The notes under the pieces were generated by a model. It worked only from the letters and a program-made list of their open reading frames with translations. It was not told the DNA's origin and did no database searches. The position numbers were made by a program, and so were the translations under genes. A DNA stretch of 64,000 bases from the NCBI RefSeq assembly GCF_006715785.1, contig NZ_VFNX01000001.1, forward strand, positions 2,618,501-2,682,500, read 5' to 3'. This document shows, piece by piece, positions 60,122-64,000 of the stretch (position 1 is its first letter; the number at the start of each line of letters is the position of its first letter). This stretch comes from Streptomyces puniciscabiei. Its GTDB lineage: Bacteria > Actinomycetota > Actinomycetes > Streptomycetales > Streptomycetaceae.

Positions 60122-60423
60122 TCAGGCGGGTTGTTCGAAAGGCCGGGTCATGAGGTGCAGGCGCCCGCCGAAACAGGTCACGAGTGCGGCCAGGGGTCCG
60201 GCCGCCTGGGCCGGCGTGAGCACCCCGCCGGCCGCGGGGTCCTCGACGAGGAACCCTCCGGGCTGGGTGCCGAGCGAACTGCCCGCGACGGTCCCCGTCA
60301 TGACCTGGGTGAGTGCCTGCGCAGTGGTGCCGCTGGGCGCATGGGCGCCGACCAGCCCACGCTGAACCGCCGTCAGCGGCCCCAAGGCCGTCGGAAGAGA
60401 CGGCCGTAGCCGGCCGTCTTCAT
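60122..60423 (-). CDS. Short peptide gene continuing as an 87-codon frame (possible frameshift or precursor)
   Basis: ATG 60423 overlaps the ATP-grasp stop (ATGA) and has GGAGGAGG 4 bases upstream, the best start in the cluster. In its own frame it encodes only 16 residues, MKTAGYGRLFRRPWGR, ending at 60373. A one-base (-1) shift at CCTTGGGG would join it to a 87-residue frame ending at 60122 (GPLTAVQRGLVGAHAP ... CFGGRLHLMTRPFEQPA). That frame has strongly GC-biased third positions, a hallmark of coding here, but otherwise only a TTG start. So it is either a sequencing error, a programmed shift, or a tiny peptide plus a separate small protein. I do not recognise either part. Confidence 0.55.
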
Positions 60424-61655
60424 GACGCCTCCTCCGTCTCCAGTTCGAAGGCGGCCAGGACGTCGTTCATCCGGTCCTCCACGATCTGACGGGACGGGCC
60501 GACGATCTGCACGTATCCGGTGGAGGCGTGGGAGGCCCGCTGGTCCGGCAGGTCGTCGCCGATCGCGACATGCATCCGGCCGTGAACCACCCCGGGCATG
60601 GAGAGCAGCGTCTCCAGGGGCGTGACCTTGACGATGCGACCGGGCTTGTAGGGGAGCAACAGGTCTCCGGCACAGCGCAGCGCCGAGTACTCCAGAGAGG
60701 GCACGCGGCCCAGGTAGGTGTCGAGGGTCGCGGCCATCATGTCGAAGTTCCGGGCGAGCCCGTGGTTGGAGGGCAGTTCGCAGCCGGCGAGCCTGGCTCC
60801 GACCTCGCTCATGTGGACGCTGCCGTCGTCCGATCGGAAGAACTCCATGTGCAGGTAGCCGTGGTCGATGCGCATGCCGTCGACGAGGCGCTGGACCAGT
60901 TCCTTCGTGTCGATGCCCAGGTCGTCGTCGACGCCGAGGCTGATGGAGCCGTTGATGCCGCCGTGGACGGTCTCCAGCAGCGCGCACGGCGTCCACGAGA
61001 TGTAGGTGTCGAGGACCCGTCCGCGAGCGACGAGAGCGCACAACTGGTACTCGCGTCCGGTGAGGAACTCCTCCACCATCCACCGCCGTGCGGGAGACAG
61101 CGGAAGGAGCTTCGCGAGATCGTGCTCGTCGTCGAGCTTGTGGGTGTCGATGGACGACCAGCCGTCAACCGGCTTGAGGATGAGCGGCCATCCGTGCGCG
61201 TCAGCGAAGTCGAGGACGTCGCCGCCGTCCGTGACCTCGGCGAACTCCGCGCAGGGGATGCCGATTTCGCGGAACCGCCGCTTCATCGCGGTCTTGTCCC
61301 GGACCCAGGCGACCTGCTCGGCGTCGAGGTGCGGCAGGCCGACGAGACCGGCGAACCGCTGGGAGATTTCCTGGAGGGGCTCCTGCGGGTTGCAGAAGTG
61401 TGCCGGTCGTACCGGGAGCCCCGCCACCCAGGTGAGGTAGCGCTCAGCCTCCTGCCGGATGCCGGTGTCGGAGTCGGCGGCGGCGGCGGCGATGGTGTAC
61501 GTGGGGATGTCCGCCGTGCGCCGGAGGTGGTCGGCGGGCAGGGAGGAGAGGTGCTCTTCGAACCTCAGGAGCACGAGGTCGATATCGTCTCGGCTCAGGA
61601 CGTGATCGGGGAAGGTGCCGGGCCGGCCATCGACGAGCAGGAGACAGGGACGCAT
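60420..61655 (-). CDS. ATP-grasp carboxylate-amine ligase
   Basis: 411-residue ATP-grasp enzyme forming an amide or peptide bond via an acyl phosphate. DKTAMKRRFREIGIPCAEF begins the ATP-binding part, GWPLILKPVDGWSSIDTHKL holds the binding Lys, RWMVEEFLTGREYQL follows, and HMSEVGARLAGCELP provides the metal-binding Glu (family E-x-N/G-R). The N-terminal 100 residues form the preATP-grasp fold (MRPCLLLVDGRPGTFPD). It resembles L-amino acid ligase/BacD-type proteins rather than RimK. It is coupled to the following short peptide gene (ATGA), suggesting a functional link. Substrates are unknown. Confidence 0.88.
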   Translation of the reverse strand: MRPCLLLVDGRPGTFPDHVLSRDDIDLVLLRFEEHLSSLPADHLRRTADIPTYTIAAAAADSDTGIRQEAERYLTWVAGLPVRPAHFCNPQEPLQEISQRFAGLVGLPHLDAEQVAWVRDKTAMKRRFREIGIPCAEFAEVTDGGDVLDFADAHGWPLILKPVDGWSSIDTHKLDDEHDLAKLLPLSPARRWMVEEFLTGREYQLCALVARGRVLDTYISWTPCALLETVHGGINGSISLGVDDDLGIDTKELVQRLVDGMRIDHGYLHMEFFRSDDGSVHMSEVGARLAGCELPSNHGLARNFDMMAATLDTYLGRVPSLEYSALRCAGDLLLPYKPGRIVKVTPLETLLSMPGVVHGRMHVAIGDDLPDQRASHASTGYVQIVGPSRQIVEDRMNDVLAAFELETEEAS

Positions 61656-62486
61656 GACTTCTCTCTGGAGAGGACGGAGCGGACGAGGTCGCTGAAGCGG
61701 ATCTGTTCTTCGGACGAGTACTGGGGCGCGACCGGATGCTGAACGTTCGGGCGAGCAGGTCCCTGGTCCGGGCGGAGCCGTCACGGGAGATCGCGCACGA
61801 GTCGCCCTCGGCGAGGTTCCGGGGGGGGGGAGCCGTCGGAGTGGAGCGACGTGCGGTCTCCGAGGACAGGGTGGTCGGGGCGGAAATACCGATCGAGCTG
61901 AAGGTCGGAATGGATCGTCGGTCCAGAAGCCGAGGGAATCCGTCGCGGTGTCCGGCGGTGGGCGTGACGAGGCGCACGCCCGGCTTCGCACCGCCTGGCC
62001 CCCGCGGTGCGAATTCCGTGCCCGGCGTATCGCTCAGGGCGCTTTTCGGGATCGCGTGGTTGCGTTCGAGGTCGGCGCTGGTCTCCTCCAGTCGTGGCAG
62101 CTGCTGTAGCTGGACGGCGCACACCGCCTCACCGGTCCCGGGGTACTCGCCGTAGAAGGAGTTCTCCTGCCACGACGGGTACGTCCCCGGAAGGCGCTGC
62201 GCGCCGTGGTCGTGGTGGCCGCGTCTGGTCTTCCGGTCCGCGGTCCCACGGACATGCACCAGCCCGGCCCGTCCCTGAAGCAACGTGGCGTGGTAACGCC
62301 GGCGGCTCCCGCGAATCCCTTGGCGCCGGCCATGGCACCGTCCGGGGGGACTGCGCCCATGGCCTGGGCGCAGTCCTCAAGGGCGAAGCGGGCAAGGGGA
62401 ATGCCGACGAGCCTGCCGTCGAGACGGACCAGGTCTCCCACCGCCGGCCGGATGGCCGGCGCCACAGGGCAGACGCCGCGTTTCAT
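61656..62486 (-). pseudogene. Degraded DegT/DnrJ/EryC1-family aminotransferase
   Basis: Pieces of one PLP aminotransferase appear in successive frames on the minus strand. In frame A, IPLARFALEDCAQAMGAVPPDG (the DegT EDxAQA block) lies near 62400. In frame B, YPSWQENSFYGEYPGTGEAVCAVQLQQLPRLEETSADLERN and LVTPTAGHRDGFPRLLDRRSIP (the AA.QL..L block). In the third frame, after a TGA stop, HPVAPQYSSEEQIRFSDLVRSVL, a DegT-like C-terminus ending next to the ATP-grasp start. About the first 150 residues of a full enzyme and the catalytic Lys are missing. A run of ten G (61821-61830, plus strand) lies between. No ORF spans it. Confidence 0.65.
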
Positions 62487-62515
62487 CCACCCGCTCGCAG
62501 CACGGATCCCCTGCC

Positions 62516-63523
62516 TCAGCCGATCACTCGGCTGGAGGTCGAGCGACGCAGACCGCGCGAAGCGCGAAGGTTCCTTGTCACCGTGAGCTTCTTGAGCCAG
62601 CGGTCAGTTCCGTCGTACTTCGCGCGGAAGGGGCGCCGACCGTGCACCGCGGTGAAGTTGTCGACGTAGACGATGTCGCCCGGCTCGAGGACGACGTCGT
62701 ACTCGGCGGCCATGAGCTTCTCGCAGATCTCCTTGAGCGCCTCCTCGGCTTCGGGGTCGGTCCCGACGGTCCTCATGTAGAAGGGGTCAAGCCGCAGGTA
62801 AGGCTCATCGGGGTGACCGAAGAGGACGGCCACGGGCTCCGGGTTGTCCCGCAGCTTCTGGATCTCCTCCAGTCCGAAATGCGTTCCGTCGTCGGGGGTC
62901 TGCCCCAGGTGCTCGGTGTCCGGGTAGATCACGTAACGGGGCTCGGAGAGGACCTTCTTGGCGTCTTCGCTGAGCTCGATGTCCCGGATCGAGGCGACCG
63001 TCGTGGGAACCCGGTCGAGGTTGCGGATGCCGAGCAGGCCGACGTAGTCGCATCGATAGGGGTGGAACGCGTCCTCGGTGTGCCATCCGAGCAGGACGTC
63101 ACTGCTGTGGCCGCTCTGCTCCTGCTCGACGCCCGGCAGGGGCAGGACGTTCTGGATCAGACTGCCGTTCTGGAGGGTCGACCAACCGAAGACCTCGCCG
63201 AGGCACATGCCGGTGAGGGCGAGGAAGATTTCCTCTCTCCGCAACGAGTCGGCATCGGCCCAGCTCGCCGGGGTCGGCTCGATCCCGTCCGGGTCCACGC
63301 GGAAGCCCCGGATCACGAACGCGCTGCCGGTCTCCGTGGTGCGGAAGTCGCTCAGTGCCTCACGCAGACCCGCGGGGACGCCGGCCAGATACCGCCATGC
63401 CAGGTCGTACAGGTCACCGGTTCTCGGGTCGTGCCCCGCCCGCACGATGTCGTCGATGACAGCGTCGAACGCCTCGTTGTCTTCTTCGCTCAGCACATAG
63501 GTCACGAGCGTCTTGGGGGGCAT
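62516..63523 (-). CDS. VioC-like Fe(II)/2-oxoglutarate-dependent arginine-type beta-hydroxylase
   Basis: 335-residue clavaminate-synthase-superfamily oxygenase closely resembling VioC, OrfP and related amino acid 3-hydroxylases. The Fe ligands are His148 and Glu150 in LGWHTEDAFHPYRCDYVGLL and His294 in FTAVHGRRPFRAKYDG, and the 2-oxoglutarate Arg is R308 in TDRWLKKLTVTR. VFGWSTLQNGSLIQNVLPLPG and DIVYVDNF also match. The guanidinium-contacting acidic pair of VioC appears only half kept (LRLDPFYM), so the substrate may be a modified guanidino amino acid. ATG 63523 has GAGAGG upstream; ATG 63544, overlapping the methyltransferase stop, is the coupled alternative. Confidence 0.9.
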   Translation of the reverse strand: MPPKTLVTYVLSEEDNEAFDAVIDDIVRAGHDPRTGDLYDLAWRYLAGVPAGLREALSDFRTTETGSAFVIRGFRVDPDGIEPTPASWADADSLRREEIFLALTGMCLGEVFGWSTLQNGSLIQNVLPLPGVEQEQSGHSSDVLLGWHTEDAFHPYRCDYVGLLGIRNLDRVPTTVASIRDIELSEDAKKVLSEPRYVIYPDTEHLGQTPDDGTHFGLEEIQKLRDNPEPVAVLFGHPDEPYLRLDPFYMRTVGTDPEAEEALKEICEKLMAAEYDVVLEPGDIVYVDNFTAVHGRRPFRAKYDGTDRWLKKLTVTRNLRASRGLRRSTSSRVIG

Positions 63524-63540
63524 GAGTGTATCCGCCTCTC

Positions 63541-64000
63541 TCATTTAACGGCTTTGACGGCGACCATCGAGTCGGCCCACCAGTAGGTGCAGTCGTTCGG
63601 CGGTGCGAGATCGCGCACCACCTCGACCGAGAACGAGGAGAAATGCCTGAGCAGGCTGCGCTGGTGGGAGCGTCCGACGGTGTCGATCTCGTTGGTGTAG
63701 TAGGAGAAGACGCCTCCGGGCCGAAGATGGGCGGCGGCCGCTTCGAAGAAGTTCTCCGCGTAGTTGGTGCTGTGCACGACCGTGTCGCGATACTCGCGCT
63801 CGTTGGTCGGATAGGTGTCGAAGAAGATCGCGTCGAACTGTCCGAGCTGGTCGATCACCTCGTCCCAGAACCCGCGGACCAGCCGGATGTCGCGGTCCGG
63901 ATAGCCCTCGCGCCACCGCTCGAACGCGTCGATGACGTCTTCGTTCGGCTCGATGACCGTGTGGGAGGCCGCTCCGAACTCCTGGATGAAGGTGGCCGAG
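63541..64000 (-). CDS. GAMT-like guanidino N-methyltransferase (partial, N-terminus off window)
   Basis: The C-terminal 152 residues of a class I methyltransferase resembling guanidinoacetate N-methyltransferase. HTVIEPNEDVIDAFERW, IRLVRGFWDEVIDQLGQFDAIFFDTYPTNEREY and HLRPGGVFSYYTN, then LAPPNDCTYWWADSMVAVKAV line up with the human GAMT segments IIECN, YDTYPLSE, LKPGGVLTY and VPPADCRYY. The Asp of DTYP is the guanidino-contacting residue there. Its start lies beyond the window. The stop TGA overlaps an ATG of the hydroxylase gene. SAM-dependent methylation of an arginine- or guanidinoacetate-like guanidine is the likely reaction, similar in principle to blasticidin's guanidine methylation. 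Confidence 0.82.
   Translation of the reverse strand, partial: SATFIQEFGAASHTVIEPNEDVIDAFERWREGYPDRDIRLVRGFWDEVIDQLGQFDAIFFDTYPTNEREYRDTVVHSTNYAENFFEAAAAHLRPGGVFSYYTNEIDTVGRSHQRSLLRHFSSFSVEVVRDLAPPNDCTYWWADSMVAVKAVK

Noticed and set aside
61736..62155. Plus-strand 139-codon frame across the aminotransferase relic
   Set aside because: It starts inside the G-rich region, has no recognisable motif, and the minus strand shows ordered DegT-family motifs instead.

Overview
This window reads as the chromosome of a Streptomyces. Base composition is very GC-rich with strongly GC-biased third codon positions, GTG starts are common, and several gene families are actinomycete hallmarks: a whiJ-like regulatory triad, tipA, an AfsR/SARP-type regulator, ClpN-HTH, DUF3180, an orphan NuoD, and thiopeptide- and DUF5753-type sensors. 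As far as I remember, the gene order from about 1 to 57 kb follows the conserved Streptomyces core around tipA. That synteny is recall, not something computed here.

Layout. (1) 1-5.4 kb, minus strand: a tightly coupled cofactor operon, DUF2520 Rossmann protein-panC-nadB-nadC-coaX, joining pantothenate/CoA and NAD synthesis. (2) 5.7-12.5 kb: a threonine-aldolase-like enzyme, a DUF5937/ArsR regulator with a near-perfect operator candidate, an intergenic block of two ~36-bp minisatellites, a LuxR-type two-component pair, and a MidA/NDUFAF7-type methyltransferase facing an orphan nuoD. (3) 13.6-20.3 kb: two PH-domain membrane proteins, a coiled-coil membrane protein, an Ag85-like esterase and a stand-alone MprF/LysX-like lipid aminoacyltransferase. 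(4) 20.3-28.5 kb: the folate cluster folP-NTF2-folB-folK-DUF3180 converging on folE, ftsH, hpt and tilS. (5) 28.6-41.4 kb: zincin, PBP4-type dacB, ppa, ThrE-like exporter, a DedA protein with a prion-like tail, YbjQ, tipA with its canonical promoter, a ClC-type protein coupled to glutamate decarboxylase, DinB and an aldehyde dehydrogenase. (6) 41.4-57.1 kb: the whiJ-like triad with a shared 30-bp box, a VOC-ArsR-SRPBCC operon, two lipoproteins, DUF2786, LysE, an autoregulated-looking HTH-ClpN protein, a second Pol I, a large SARP regulator, a glycosyltransferase and an unknown protein.

(7) From 57.3 kb the character changes. A 3' remnant of a tRNA-Thr gene with its terminator (57.29-57.36 kb) marks the end of the core. 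Its polarity predicts that the foreign element lies to its right. From 57.6 kb to the window edge all genes run on the minus strand and look like part of a natural-product cluster: a GAMT-like guanidino N-methyltransferase (cut by the window edge), a VioC-like Fe(II)/2-oxoglutarate arginine-type hydroxylase, a frameshifted and truncated DegT-family aminotransferase relic carrying a G10 tract, an ATP-grasp amide ligase, a very short peptide gene translationally coupled to it and continuing as an 87-codon frame, a tandem GNAT protein, a type II thioesterase and a small membrane protein. The combination suggests a methylated and/or hydroxylated guanidino amino acid joined by an ATP-grasp ligase, possibly to a ribosomally made or NRPS-bound partner. 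I know no characterised cluster with this exact set, and this is the most interesting part of the window.

Limits: functions come from motifs recognised by eye. No database search was run, and start codons were chosen from ribosome binding sites and gene overlaps.
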